From Saccharomycodes ludwigii (lineage: Eukaryota; Ascomycota; Saccharomycetes; Saccharomycodales; Saccharomycodaceae), in NCBI RefSeq assembly GCF_020623625.1, contig NC_060203.1:1364001-1428000 (forward strand): a DNA stretch of 64,000 nt, written 5' to 3'. A model generated the notes under the pieces. It was not told where the DNA came from. It saw only the letters and a list, made by a program, of their open reading frames with translations, and did no database searches. Position numbers and translations under genes: made by a program. The number at the start of each line of letters is the position of its first letter. Position 1 is the stretch's first letter. Of this stretch, positions 1-10,184 are shown one piece after another.

Positions 1-663
1 AAAAAGTTGAAACCAATTTATCATCCTTTAGTGCTCTACAATTTACTTTCTGGTTTAATATGGGGTTACCATTTATATAATACCTTGTTTTTATACCCTA
101 AAATTGGACAACCACAATTTTATTTTGAAACAAATAAATCGTTGACCATAATTCAAACATTTGCTGTAATTGAAATTTTAAATTCCTTGTTTGGTTTTGT
201 TCGTTCTCCATTAACAACAACTGTAGCCCAAGTTTCGTCTAGATTGTTGATTGTTTGGGGTATTTTTCAAGTTTTACCAAACTCACCAGCCACCAATACT
301 AATAAAATAATTTATGTTACATTATCATTAGCTTGGTCCATCACTGAAGTTGTAAGATACTTGTATTACTTCTTTAATTTGATTCAACCTGAACCCCCCT
401 TTATTTTAAGTTTACTTAGGTACAATTTATTTTGGATTTTATATCCAACTGGAGTTGGTAGTGAATTATTAATCATTTACTATTCATTGAATGAAGCTGC
501 TCAAAATATTTCCTATGTATACAAATATTTTTTGATATTTAGTATGTTATCTTATATTCCAGGTTTCCCAGTTTTGTTTATTCATATGATTCATCAAAGA
601 AAAAAAGTTATGAAACAATTATTTGCTAAGAATCAAGATGGCCTGAATAAAAAGAAGAATTGA
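1..663 (+). CDS. PHS1: Very-long-chain 3-hydroxyacyl-CoA dehydratase, 5' end off window
   Basis: Phs1 is the ER membrane enzyme that dehydrates 3-hydroxyacyl-CoA in the third step of very-long-chain fatty acid elongation, feeding sphingolipid synthesis. The frame is open from base 1. The first ATG is missing, but the reading Lys-Lys-Leu at bases 1-9 resembles the S. cerevisiae start (MSKKL), so probably only one or two codons are lost. Several hydrophobic membrane segments cover the protein. The family block YPTGVGSE carries the catalytic Tyr and Glu, seven residues apart (Tyr codon 442-444, Glu codon 463-465). RSPLTTTVAQVSSRLL and AWSITEVVRYLYYFF are near-identical to the yeast protein. The C-terminus KKKN fits a KKXX ER-retrieval signal. 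It stands head-to-tail with MRPL49, as in the S. cerevisiae YJL097W-YJL096W pair. Confidence 0.95.
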   Translation, partial: KKLKPIYHPLVLYNLLSGLIWGYHLYNTLFLYPKIGQPQFYFETNKSLTIIQTFAVIEILNSLFGFVRSPLTTTVAQVSSRLLIVWGIFQVLPNSPATNTNKIIYVTLSLAWSITEVVRYLYYFFNLIQPEPPFILSLLRYNLFWILYPTGVGSELLIIYYSLNEAAQNISYVYKYFLIFSMLSYIPGFPVLFIHMIHQRKKVMKQLFAKNQDGLNKKKN

Positions 664-1337
664 TATTATTTCTCAGAGGGACATATTATAATATATTCAC
701 ATATATTTTTTACTACTTTTTTTTTTTTTTTTACAAGTAATTTAATTTAAGTTTGTCTTCTTTTACCCTAGAAAGGTGTATCATTTGTAGTGATAAGATG
801 GAAAATATAGTAAGTTGGTAGTCTCTGTATATTTTCAAGCTAGTTAGAAATTTGATCGTTTTATAAGAATTGGCCTTTCATGCAACTTGATTATAATGAT
901 ATAATGAATTGATTCATTATTTAAATTGTAAATATGAATAAATCCATCGATACGCAGTAAAAAATGGGAGGAAAAAGACATACAAAGTCCGTAATTCTCG
1001 GTCTGACTACTTGTAAATATCGGTCGGGTAACGTATTAATACATCATTACAGATTCAAAATCCATTATCATCCGTACACCAAAATACAAATTGTTATAGT
1101 AAAAAAAGAAAAAAAGAATAAAAAAAAAAAAAAAAAAAAAAACTTTTTCCTTACTTTTCCCTCTTTTTCTGTCACACTTTTCCAAGTTTTATCTGGTAAT
1201 AGAATCTTTCTTACATCACGTCAACAGATCACTGTTTCTACTATTAGCCCACCGAAGGACATTCATTCTAGGAAACTTGAGGGAGAAAATCAAAATAGCT
1301 CATTTATACGGAAAATTAATCAAACACAATTTTTGAC
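664..1337. other. Intergenic, PHS1 3' side and MRPL49 promoter
   Basis: There is no convincing gene here. It holds a T-run near 718-732 and an A-rich stretch near 1122-1140. An ATG-started frame at 964-1341 crosses the A-run and ends overlapping the MRPL49 ATG; I do not count it as a gene. Confidence 0.6.
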
Positions 1338-1892
1338 ATGAATTACTTACGTGCTTCTTCTCCATCGCAGCTAACAAAAATTATTGCCAAACCATCATCG
1401 TTATTTTTATTAAAGAAAACTTTTACTACATTTCCAGCATTATTCAGTGATGTAAGCGTTAAAAGCATATCATCTGTTACACCCAATATAGCAGTTGCTG
1501 ATAATAAAACAACTGTAAAACCAAATATTCCCAGTGTTAATTTGAAATCTTTAAAATTAAGTAACGAACTATATGCTATTTTTAAAATTCATAACAGACC
1601 ATATTTAGTTACTGAAGGTGATAAAGTTATTTTGCCATTTAAGATGAAAAATGTTGAAATCGGTGATATTTTGCAATTAAATGATGTTGTAACCATTGGC
1701 TCAAGAAACTACAAGTTGGTTGATTACCCAATAGCTTCAAATTTGTATTCCTTAAAAGCAGTTGTTTTAGAAAAAACTAAGAGACCAATGAGAATCAGAG
1801 AGGTTACTAAACAGAGGAATAGAAAAGTTCGCCATGCCATGAACAAGGCTGATTTAACCATTTTAAGAATTACTGAATTGAAAATTAAATAG
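1338..1892 (+). CDS. MRPL49: Mitochondrial large-subunit ribosomal protein bL21m
   Basis: This is a bL21-family protein of the mitochondrial ribosome large subunit. At 184 residues it is a little longer than the S. cerevisiae protein (about 161). The first ~60 residues are Ser/Thr/Lys-rich with almost no acidic residues, as expected of a mitochondrial targeting peptide. The L21 core starts around residue 75 ([19 protein letters not shown]), continues with [14 protein letters not shown], and ends with an [17 protein letters not shown] segment typical of fungal mitochondrial L21. The ATG at 1338 is the first in frame that keeps the presequence. Neighbours PHS1 and BCK1 match the S. cerevisiae order. 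Two Puf3-like TGTANATA sites follow the stop codon. Confidence 0.9.
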   Translation: MNYLRASSPSQLTKIIAKPSSLFLLKKTFTTFPALFSDVSVKSISSVTPNIAVADNKTTVKPNIPSVNLKSLKLSNELYAIFKIHNRPYLVTEGDKVILPFKMKNVEIGDILQLNDVVTIGSRNYKLVDYPIASNLYSLKAVVLEKTKRPMRIREVTKQRNRKVRHAMNKADLTILRITELKIK

Positions 1893-2010
1893 TAAGTTAT
1901 AATTCTTTTTTCTTTACTTTTTTTTTTTTTTTTTTTTTTTCCAATAAACCTGGTAATTAACAATAAGCATATATAATATTTTATAATCGTACAATGTAGT
2001 TACCAATATC

Positions 2011-2018
2011 TGTATATA
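2011..2018 (+). promoter_or_regulatory. Puf3-like 3' UTR site (TGTATATA)
   Basis: TGTATATA lies about 120 bases after the MRPL49 stop. The Puf3 consensus is TGTANATA, and Puf3 binds 3' UTRs of nuclear mRNAs for mitochondrial proteins. The motif is short and AT-rich, so chance matches are common. Confidence 0.4.
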
Positions 2019-2103
2019 ATAAGACGAAGAATTAAATTATTAGACTGTATATTGCTTTCAAGTCGAATCTATATTATTCAAATGATTTTCGTGGTTCTTA
2101 ATA

Positions 2104-2111
2104 TGTAAATA
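2104..2111 (+). promoter_or_regulatory. Puf3-like site (TGTAAATA)
   Basis: This is a second TGTANATA match, about 210 bases after the MRPL49 stop. It may lie beyond the poly(A) site. TGTAAATA also occurs near 926 and 1012, outside a 3' UTR of a mitochondrial gene, so the background is not low. Confidence 0.25.
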
Positions 2112-2316
2112 TGAACTTGTTTATTGTATTCCGTAACCGTATTGGTATTAATATTATTAGAATTAATAGTAGTAGTAGTATATACGTTATTACACATTTT
2201 GGTATTAGCTGGCTAAAAGAAAGAAAAAAACATTTCCTATAAAAATTAAAAAAGGACTTTTTAACGTGTGAAAAATGGAAATGCCTCCAAAGCGGCGGTT
2301 AACCAAAGTCACTAAC

Positions 2317-2348
<32 letters not shown>

Positions 2349-2550
2349 GTATTTATATATTAATATATACCTAAGTACATGTTTTCTAAAAATAAAATAG
2401 TTGGCTTTATATAAAAGAAAAGAAAATTTTAATCCTTAAGCTTGACAACTTTCAATCAGGTCTATAAAGAATACCACAAAAATATAAAAACAAACAGTCA
2501 CACCTTGCTCTTTGTTTGTTTGTTTGTTTTTCTTCTCTTTAAAACTAATA

Positions 2551-5500
2551 ATGCATGAAAGTATTGGTGGTCCATTGTTACAACCCACACAGAGTAATCT
2601 TAGCACGGATAATAAAAGTGTAGCAGTGGAAAATAATAATAAATTAAATGTCCCTCAAACATATAGGCACTTTAAATCTGAAGAAAACTTTAGCTTTGGT
2701 AAAAAAGCCATCGATGAAAACAAACTGATATTTGACTGGGATGTTACAAACCCAAAAGAATGGAGCCTGAAAAGAGTAACCACATGGTTTCGACTAAATG
2801 GTTTTAATAACACTTGGATATTATTTTTTAAAAGAAATCAGATATTTGGGGATGATTTTCTAAAGTTAATGGCATATGATAATTTTGTTAAATATGAAAA
2901 ATATTTATCCATCAATAAAAATTCATGCTACGAACGGTTCCAATATTTATTGAAAAGAACAATGGAAGACAACGTTATTTTGCAGCATTCCCACAAAAAA
3001 TCAAATAGTTCCTCTGATTCAAGTAGTTGTACCATTACCAGTGGTAGCAGCGGGAAAAACAACAACAACAAAATTTCTAAAACACACGTCAGATCACATT
3101 CGGAAACTACATTTGTGGATCCTTTGAACGTTAAATCCATTAGTCCTACTATTTCAAATCCCAGTACGCCATTTAGACTAAGCAAAAATATGATTGGCTC
3201 GGGCAAAACAACTTCCAACCATTCGTATTCACCATCATCCGCAACTAGTTCATCTCTATCTTCACCATTATTTGCTGGTGCATTCACACATAATAAAACC
3301 TTATCTAACGGCAGTGACAATAGTAACGGCAGTAATAGCAGCAACGGCAGTAACGGCAGTAACGGAAACATGAAAAGTATTAGTGAAGTTGGTAACTCTT
3401 TGCTTTGCACTAATGGAGAACAGCAAGAACCCCAATTGCATGTACATCAACTACAACCAACACAGCAAACAAAACTTCAAAGCTTTGGTTACTCTCTACC
3501 TTTACCAAAAACGCATCAAAAGGCCAAAAGTGCATCTTCTCTATATAGAAGAAGTTTGATTTCCTTAAGAGGAATCAGTACAAATTCAAATAGTACTACA
3601 ACAATAACAAATAATAATAAAAGCAAAAAAAATATGAGCGTGGGCAATACTCCGATATTAAATTTGAAAAATAAAGGTAGCATACCAAATATCAAAGTTT
3701 CCACCAATGCTGATGACATATATGCAAACATCCAAAGTTCTAACAAAGACTCCATTAATACTAATTCATTGGTATCTAGTAATTCTAGTTCGGTATCAAA
3801 GGGTAGTAAAATAATACCGAACATCAAGAATAATAATAATAATAATAATAACGCAACATGCAACAAATCAGATACAAAAATATCTCCATTATCTCCTAGT
3901 CATAATACCTTTTTTAAAAAGCACCAAAAAACCAGCTCTAATGAATCATCCCTCTTCAATTCATTATTCTGGAGTAATAGTGGCAATGATAGTAATGCCA
4001 ATAACACCAACTTGGAATCTGATGCCAATATTGATTCGTACACTTTATCTTCTCAACGTTCCCCATTGTCCACCCATTCTGTATCCAGACAATCATCTAA
4101 TGTTACTGTACTTGGTGAAAATCCAATATCGCCTGATATTGTTACAAAATCTAAAGTTACTCCAGTAACTTCGAATATTGACCATGAAGAAAGTACTAAA
4201 ATTACATCGAAACAAATAAATTTGGAGTTGGATAGTGATTTTTTACCGAATGGTCATAACGATCCTAATTTAAATGCTAAAAAGTATATTCTATTAACCA
4301 AAGACAAAATGGCATATTTTCCATTAGATATTAGCGGCGTGGAGTTGGTAGAAGACTTTGAAGAAAAGATATTAAACGAACTATCCATTAGACATAAAAA
4401 TTATAATATTCATTTAATTAATTTTGACTCCAAAATAGGCACAAAGCCTTTAAATTGCGAGGCTTTAAAATATATTATAGAAAATAAATTTCCTGATGAT
4501 TTGTCTAAATTTTATGTTAAAGATTTGTTGAAAATACAACTTAATCCAAAGAAGAGCAATTCCTCTGTAATATTAAAAAGTAAAAAGGGGCCAATTATAT
4601 CAGCAACTAGTAGTATTAAAACTTTTACCAATGCTGATTCTACAAATAATGGTACTGCTACGGACTCGAGTGAATTGGCTGCTGGAGCAAAAAGGGTAAC
4701 CGCCAAAGTCTCTCCAGGAGCACCTCAGCAGTCTTATGACAAACATATACCTAACAACCTATCAGATAGGGCAGATACACCTACCACATCCCGCAAAATT
4801 GATTATATGAATTCCAAAGATTATTTAACTTATTCTTCCAATAATTCCTCTTTTAAAGTTATTATACCTGATAACAGCCATAAAATAGATTTTAATGAAA
4901 AGAGAGATTCGCCATATTCTATATTAGAGCCAAAACGGGAGGCACCAAAACCACCAACAACTATCACTACCGACAATAACATTAAGGATCATAAAAATTT
5001 TAAAGCAACTACAGTAAATAGGAGAGATAGTTTGAAATCCATCAGAAGAAACACAAGACCTCCATTAAAGAGACCACCGCCACCTGTTAACATCGATGCT
5101 AGCGTATCTTTAAATGCTGCAATAAACAATACCACTCAATCTAGAAGAGTTATTTCTAATCAAGATACCAACGTTTCTGCATACACACCAGCAACATCGC
5201 AAGTATTAGTTCCGCAGCCATATAAGGGGTTGAATCCTGTTACTATCTCGCAAACATCTACCACCAGTAACACTAATAGTCTTACCAGAAGTTTGTCCAA
5301 GAAACAAAGTGCTACTTCTTTGGTTAGTAGCAGTTCGTATGATTCTTCGTCACCATCCAATAATATCATGAATAGGTCTAACTCGTCTGTTCAATCTTCA
5401 ATGGTGTTTCAATCTCCTCCAAGGCTACTTGAAAGAACTAGTTCCAGGCGTGTTATTTCCTCTGCCTCAGCAGCAGACATTTTTGATGAAAATGACATTT

Positions 5501-7530
5501 CTTTTGCTGATGCTCCACAATTAAGCGAAGATGATTGTGGCGAACGTATTAGCAGAGGGGATACCAAGGTTTTCGATGAAAATGGTAAAAATAGTGCTGT
5601 GAATAGTGAACTTGATGAATCTATTTACGAATCTGCTTCAGAAAAACAAGTGACCTCACAAGACGAGGACTGTGGTGACGATAGATGCAGTGATTCTTCT
5701 ACTGGTATAGTATGGGCAAATAATGATGCCAGACTTAAGAATAATAAAAATACTAAGCCACCAGTATCTATTTTCTCCTGCTCATCCTCTTCCTTTTCCT
5801 CCACCTCTTCTTCTTCTTCTTCCTCTTCTTCTTCTTCTTCTGTTGGTATTAATTGGAAGAAAGGAGTTAATCATACTGCACAAGGTTCAAAGCTTAATAC
5901 CGATGTTGCTGTGAATGACGCTGAGGTTAATACAAGTGATGACGATGAAAATGTTGGTATATTCTGGAAAAGCGACAATGCAAAAAATAAGAAAGACACA
6001 TCAAAAACATTTATCAGTAAAGATGACGAGACCAATGTAACTTCTCTTGAAGATGAGGATTCGACGCTATCGCTTTCAAAAGCAAGCGAAAATGGCTCTG
6101 AACCCAAGACTTTAAACGATATATCCAGAAAAATGACCATTAGACCTACGCCAGAGGTTGTTTATCAAAATTTGGAAATGTTTTTCCCCTCTGCAGATTT
6201 AGATAAACCAATATTAGAAGGTGCCACTCCACCGACTTCACCTAAGACACTGGATCCAAAAAATAGCAACAAAAATATGAGTATTTTGCCCGCGCTGCAA
6301 GATATGTATAAATCATATACCCAATGTTCCACAAAGAAGCCATCTATAGAGCAAGGGTTGTGTTCACCAAATAGATCATTGAACACTACGTCTAATTCAG
6401 CGAAGAAATCTCCCGGTAATAATACATTAGGTGTTCCTAAAAGGAAAAAAACAATTAGAATGGTAGCGCATGAAGCACGCGAAGCCAGAAAGAAAACCAG
6501 TAAGAAATTGAAAAGACATAATACTACTAAATTGTGGGGCACAAAGGTAATTGAAATAACTGATAAGCAAAATTTTGTTTCTATTAACAAAAAAAAGAAT
6601 TCAGATGGCCAATATAAAGAATTTGCCTGGATTAAGGGGGAGATGATTGGTAAGGGGTCATTTGGTGCTGTATTTATTGGGTTGAATGTTACCACTGGAG
6701 AAATGATAGCTGTTAAACAGGTTGAAGTACCCAAAAGCAGGTCAACTAACGAAAATACCAAGAATCTTGTTGAAGCTCTAAAAAAAGAAGTGGAAACTTT
6801 AAAGGATTTGGACCATCTCAATATTGTTCAATATTTGGGCTTTGAAGTGAAAAATAATGTTTATAGTTTGTTTTTAGAATATGTGGCTGGTGGATCTGTT
6901 GGCTCTTTAATTAGAATGTATGGCAGATTTGATGACCAACTTATCAGATTTTTAACAGAGCAAGTGTTACAAGGTTTATATTATTTACATTCAAGGGGGA
7001 TTTTGCATAGGGATATGAAGGCAGACAATTTACTATTAGATGTTGATGGTGTTTGTAAAATCAGTGATTTTGGTATTTCGAAAAAGATCAATAATGTTTA
7101 TAGTAATGCTGACATGACCATGAGGGGCACTGTGTTTTGGATGGCACCTGAAATGGTTGATACAAAGCAAGGCTACAGTGCTAAAGTTGATATATGGTCT
7201 TTGGGTTGTGTTGTTTTGGAAATGTTTGCTGGGAAAAGACCTTGGTCTAATTTGGAAGTTGTTGCAGTAATGTTTAAGATTGGCAAATATAAAGTGGCAC
7301 CACCTATCCCTGAAGATACATTGCCTTTGATCTCAAAAGAAGGTAGGTTTTTCTTGGATTCCTGTTTTGAAATTGATCCAGAAAAAAGACCGACTGCAGA
7401 TATGTTGTTAAAAAATGATTTTTGCGTTGTCGACACGAATTTTAAATTTGGCGACACAGGATTATCCAAGTTTATTAGGGAGAATGATGAAATATTAACA
7501 AACCAGTTTAAACAAGATTTTAATAGATGA
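2551..7530 (+). CDS. BCK1: MAP kinase kinase kinase of the cell-wall integrity pathway
   Basis: Bck1 is the MEKK that relays Pkc1 signals to Mkk1/2 and Slt2. The frame extends upstream of 2551 only through a non-ATG codon, so I start at the ATG (MHESIGG), giving 1659 residues against about 1478 in S. cerevisiae. An N-terminal SAM-like block sits at about residues 63-120 (WDVTNPKEW...RVTTWF, then LMAYDNF.KYEKYL), closely matching Bck1. A long Ser/Asn-rich low-complexity middle follows, with an uninterrupted Ser run coded by TCT/TCC repeats near 5810-5840. The kinase domain fills the C-terminus from about residue 1357: GKGSFG glycine loop, AVKQ lysine, HRDMKADN catalytic loop, DFG, and MAPEM. 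The C-terminal placement of the kinase and the N-terminal block separate it from Ste11. It converges on TOK1 with only about 100 bases between stops. Confidence 0.95.
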   Translation: MHESIGGPLLQPTQSNLSTDNKSVAVENNNKLNVPQTYRHFKSEENFSFGKKAIDENKLIFDWDVTNPKEWSLKRVTTWFRLNGFNNTWILFFKRNQIFGDDFLKLMAYDNFVKYEKYLSINKNSCYERFQYLLKRTMEDNVILQHSHKKSNSSSDSSSCTITSGSSGKNNNNKISKTHVRSHSETTFVDPLNVKSISPTISNPSTPFRLSKNMIGSGKTTSNHSYSPSSATSSSLSSPLFAGAFTHNKTLSNGSDNSNGSNSSNGSNGSNGNMKSISEVGNSLLCTNGEQQEPQLHVHQLQPTQQTKLQSFGYSLPLPKTHQKAKSASSLYRRSLISLRGISTNSNSTTTITNNNKSKKNMSVGNTPILNLKNKGSIPNIKVSTNADDIYANIQSSNKDSINTNSLVSSNSSSVSKGSKIIPNIKNNNNNNNNATCNKSDTKISPLSPSHNTFFKKHQKTSSNESSLFNSLFWSNSGNDSNANNTNLESDANIDSYTLSSQRSPLSTHSVSRQSSNVTVLGENPISPDIVTKSKVTPVTSNIDHEESTKITSKQINLELDSDFLPNGHNDPNLNAKKYILLTKDKMAYFPLDISGVELVEDFEEKILNELSIRHKNYNIHLINFDSKIGTKPLNCEALKYIIENKFPDDLSKFYVKDLLKIQLNPKKSNSSVILKSKKGPIISATSSIKTFTNADSTNNGTATDSSELAAGAKRVTAKVSPGAPQQSYDKHIPNNLSDRADTPTTSRKIDYMNSKDYLTYSSNNSSFKVIIPDNSHKIDFNEKRDSPYSILEPKREAPKPPTTITTDNNIKDHKNFKATTVNRRDSLKSIRRNTRPPLKRPPPPVNIDASVSLNAAINNTTQSRRVISNQDTNVSAYTPATSQVLVPQPYKGLNPVTISQTSTTSNTNSLTRSLSKKQSATSLVSSSSYDSSSPSNNIMNRSNSSVQSSMVFQSPPRLLERTSSRRVISSASAADIFDENDISFADAPQLSEDDCGERISRGDTKVFDENGKNSAVNSELDESIYESASEKQVTSQDEDCGDDRCSDSSTGIVWANNDARLKNNKNTKPPVSIFSCSSSSFSSTSSSSSSSSSSSSVGINWKKGVNHTAQGSKLNTDVAVNDAEVNTSDDDENVGIFWKSDNAKNKKDTSKTFISKDDETNVTSLEDEDSTLSLSKASENGSEPKTLNDISRKMTIRPTPEVVYQNLEMFFPSADLDKPILEGATPPTSPKTLDPKNSNKNMSILPALQDMYKSYTQCSTKKPSIEQGLCSPNRSLNTTSNSAKKSPGNNTLGVPKRKKTIRMVAHEAREARKKTSKKLKRHNTTKLWGTKVIEITDKQNFVSINKKKNSDGQYKEFAWIKGEMIGKGSFGAVFIGLNVTTGEMIAVKQVEVPKSRSTNENTKNLVEALKKEVETLKDLDHLNIVQYLGFEVKNNVYSLFLEYVAGGSVGSLIRMYGRFDDQLIRFLTEQVLQGLYYLHSRGILHRDMKADNLLLDVDGVCKISDFGISKKINNVYSNADMTMRGTVFWMAPEMVDTKQGYSAKVDIWSLGCVVLEMFAGKRPWSNLEVVAVMFKIGKYKVAPPIPEDTLPLISKEGRFFLDSCFEIDPEKRPTADMLLKNDFCVVDTNFKFGDTGLSKFIRENDEILTNQFKQDFNR

Positions 7531-7634
7531 TAGGAATATATATATATATAATATATGTACATATAAAGATGAGAAATGCGGTGGGGGGGGAGATTTAATT
7601 ATATATTATACAAAAAAAAAAAAGAAAAAAAAAG

Positions 7635-9554
7635 TCAAAAAGAGTTGGATCTCTTGTGCTTAATTTTAGTTAAATGGGTTGAATAGTTTTGAAATGCGCT
7701 AGTATCATTAGAAGTTTCTCGCACATAATTGTTGGAGACAGAAGGTGATTTTTTCGTAGCCCTTGAAATGATATTCTCCACTTCTTGTTCTAATGAACCT
7801 GTTAGTTGTAGCAGCGCAAACCGTGACTCATTCATTGGATATCTCAAGGGAGAATACTCTGACAGCCAGAAGTTATCTATATTTAAAAACTGAAATTTAA
7901 TATCTTCCAACAAAGAATAAAAATAAACCCATTCTTCAAACTTTAACTTGTAATTGTGATCTTCATATGACAGCACAGAATAATTTTTCTGCAGTAGCAT
8001 GATCTGCTTAATTTTGACATGGACTTCTTCATCTGTTGGAATATCTTGAAGTTGCCCAAGTCTTTGGGAAGCCAGATCATGTAAAGTTTCCTCTGCTTGG
8101 TGAGTTTCCAGGTCTTGGTCGTAGGTTTCTTCCTGGATTTCTTCTTCTTGTTCTTCTTCACGATGCTCTATTCTGAGATCTTGTTGTATTGATTGATTCC
8201 CTGTGCGTTTGTAAAAAATTAAATGTTTCAAAGTTCTGAAAATGAAAAATAGACCCCATCTAACTTTGTTGTCGAAAATTGTAATAACTGAGGTTCCCAT
8301 ATCAAAAAGGAAGTCACCGACAGTGGAAATCAATGCAGTCATCAATGGCACAGCTGCCAAAGCCCAAATAACCCAGAATGCCCTCCCAGCAGAAGACTTT
8401 GGTGCAAAATCACCATAACCGATGGTAATCAAACAAAGGAAGCAGAAATACATTGCATCAAAATAATCCCAACTTTCAGCAAACTTGAAAACCAAAGCGC
8501 CGACAAGCCAAAATGAAATAAAAATAAAAAGTGTTATAAACAAGGTGATCATTTTCGTTCTCTTGTGAACCTTAATTTGTAATTGTCTCATCAATCTGAA
8601 TTGCTCTATACTTTCATAATTGTTGATCAAGTTTTTATTATGTGGCGATTGTTTTCTTTTCAATTCGTATATTTTCAGGAACTTTAGTCTTTCTCTTTCC
8701 AATTTGTGAAGGACAATAATAGGACCAGCAGAACTTTTGATAATACTTGACGTCATTGCTACAATTAAACCAACTAAAATGACACCTATCAACGAAAAAA
8801 TTAAACACATAATTTTCCCAGCAGGGTTGTGGGGAACAAAATCACCTAGCCCAACAGTTAATACTGAAACTGTTTCGTAATATAATCCAACACCATAAGA
8901 AATATCCAATAAGCCTGAAAACATACCTGCGCCCCATATGAACCAAATAGATAAACAAAAGGTGTAAACCATTACAGCTCTTTCGTTGTCAGTTAAATTA
9001 AACTCTGGTGGATAGACATTTCTGAAATAGCCCAAAAAATGTACTGATAAGGTTAGTGTACAACAAAAATATAAAATTACAGTAAAGACGGCATACCAAA
9101 AGCCTATTGCTCTGTGGTACAATCCATGTTTATATTCAATCCTACTGCATACTATAACATCGATTAGTAATAAAACAGATGCTAAAGTCCAACCAATTAT
9201 GTTAAGCATTTGGGATTGAAGATAAGAGATTTTTTTAGAAAAATGCATTAGCAAAACCACGTTTGAGATGCAACCGATAATTAAGGAAAGAACATTGATT
9301 GCAAAAATACCATGCGGATCCGAAAGTTCTTTGCCGGTGGAAGTCATTCTCCATTTATTAACAACACAAGCGATTGACAACATATTCGCAATAGGACCAG
9401 TGACAGCAGTAATGACTGGGAAATAGCATGATATGCCGAACCAAAAAAGAAATTCCCTTGAATGAGGTTCTAGATTGATTAGCACGATTTTATTATGGTT
9501 AAATTTTAATGTCCTTGAATCATACTTCCATGGCCCAAAATCATTATATTCCAT
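7635..9554 (-). CDS. TOK1: Outwardly rectifying two-pore potassium channel
   Basis: Tok1 is the fungal plasma-membrane K+ channel with eight membrane segments and two pore loops (TOK/YKC1 family), which lets K+ out on depolarisation. The protein has 639 residues against 691 in S. cerevisiae. Both selectivity filters are intact: TVGLGD at residues 233-238 and TIGYGD at 377-382. Membrane segments fill residues 35-270 and 335-420. The C-terminal cytosolic tail has an acidic Glu/Gln stretch (EEEQEEEIQEE) and ends in a basic Ser/Lys patch. The ATG at 9554 gives MEYNDFGPW. KHA1, which lies between BCK1 and TOK1 in S. cerevisiae, is absent. Confidence 0.96.
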   Translation of the reverse strand: MEYNDFGPWKYDSRTLKFNHNKIVLINLEPHSREFLFWFGISCYFPVITAVTGPIANMLSIACVVNKWRMTSTGKELSDPHGIFAINVLSLIIGCISNVVLLMHFSKKISYLQSQMLNIIGWTLASVLLLIDVIVCSRIEYKHGLYHRAIGFWYAVFTVILYFCCTLTLSVHFLGYFRNVYPPEFNLTDNERAVMVYTFCLSIWFIWGAGMFSGLLDISYGVGLYYETVSVLTVGLGDFVPHNPAGKIMCLIFSLIGVILVGLIVAMTSSIIKSSAGPIIVLHKLERERLKFLKIYELKRKQSPHNKNLINNYESIEQFRLMRQLQIKVHKRTKMITLFITLFIFISFWLVGALVFKFAESWDYFDAMYFCFLCLITIGYGDFAPKSSAGRAFWVIWALAAVPLMTALISTVGDFLFDMGTSVITIFDNKVRWGLFFIFRTLKHLIFYKRTGNQSIQQDLRIEHREEEQEEEIQEETYDQDLETHQAEETLHDLASQRLGQLQDIPTDEEVHVKIKQIMLLQKNYSVLSYEDHNYKLKFEEWVYFYSLLEDIKFQFLNIDNFWLSEYSPLRYPMNESRFALLQLTGSLEQEVENIISRATKKSPSVSNNYVRETSNDTSAFQNYSTHLTKIKHKRSNSF

Positions 9555-10111
9555 GTATAATGTATAAATAGGTGGTTAGATATTTGACCACTGTTGTTCT
9601 TTTTTTTCTTTTTTTCTTCTCTCTTGTTGTATGGGACTAAGAATGTTGGGAATAGTTTATAGTAGGATTTGTCTATTTATATGACGAAATAAAAAAACAG
9701 AGTACAGGGATTATATGCGTCTTTTTTTTAATTTTTTATTTTTTATTTTTTTTTTATATATATATATATTTTTTTTTTTGTTTATTTTGTTTATTTTCTC
9801 CCCCAGCCCCTTTTACTGGTTAATTGCACTTGAAGTCTTCATTAGAATGCAAACCACAGAGTTTTAAGATGGTTTTGTTGATTTTCATTGAGATTGAAAA
9901 AAAAAGGGAAAAAAAGATGTATATTTAATTTCAGATCGTTTATACATTTATTATTCCATGCAGATGCTATGCAAATAATAGTCGGAAAAGTAAAAACTTA
10001 TACCGTATGTCTCTTTATCATTGCTTCACCTTAGCACAATCTCCCCCCACTCAGACTTAAAAATATATTGATTTAATATAGATTACCTAAACATCTAGAT
10101 TAAAAATAAAA
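9555..10111. other. Intergenic, TOK1 promoter
   Basis: It holds T-rich tracts (9721-9780), a short TA repeat near 9757-9770, and a CCCCCAGCCCC patch near 9801. There is no gene evidence. Confidence 0.6.
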
Positions 10112-10184
10112 TGGACGAGACCGGAGTCGAACCGATGACCTCTCCCATGCTAAGGGAGCGCGCTACCAACTACGCCACACGCCC
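10112..10184 (-). tRNA. tRNA-Ala (anticodon AGC)
   Basis: This is a complete 73-base cloverleaf on the minus strand, nearly identical to S. cerevisiae tRNA-Ala(AGC). The 5' acceptor strand is GGGCGTG and the 3' strand ends CTCGTCC plus discriminator A. The third pair is G3:U70, the alanine identity element. The anticodon stem CTCCC/GGGAG encloses TTAGCAT with anticodon AGC. The T arm carries GGTTCGACTCC (B box). There is no intron. CCA is not encoded, apart from the natural final CCA overlap. Confidence 0.97.

Larger units (their letters stand above)
1893..2550. other. Intergenic, MRPL49 3' region and BCK1 promoter
   Basis: It holds two T-runs (around 1919-1940 and 2321-2348), the Puf3-like sites, and a TTATAT-rich stretch near 2346-2411 that could serve as TATA elements for BCK1. 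There is no coding frame of note. Confidence 0.6.

Noticed and set aside
964-1341. ATG-started 125-codon frame upstream of MRPL49, ending over its start codon (ATGA)
   Set aside because: A third of it is the translation of an A-rich run, and it has no family features. It covers the place where the MRPL49 promoter and leader must be. It could at most act as an upstream ORF by chance.
2928-6821. Long minus-strand frames opposite BCK1 (and similar ones opposite SRS2, SIP4, ALY)
   Set aside because: They are Leu/Ser-rich mirror images of the Asn/Ser-rich sense protein, a normal shadow of low-complexity coding sequence.
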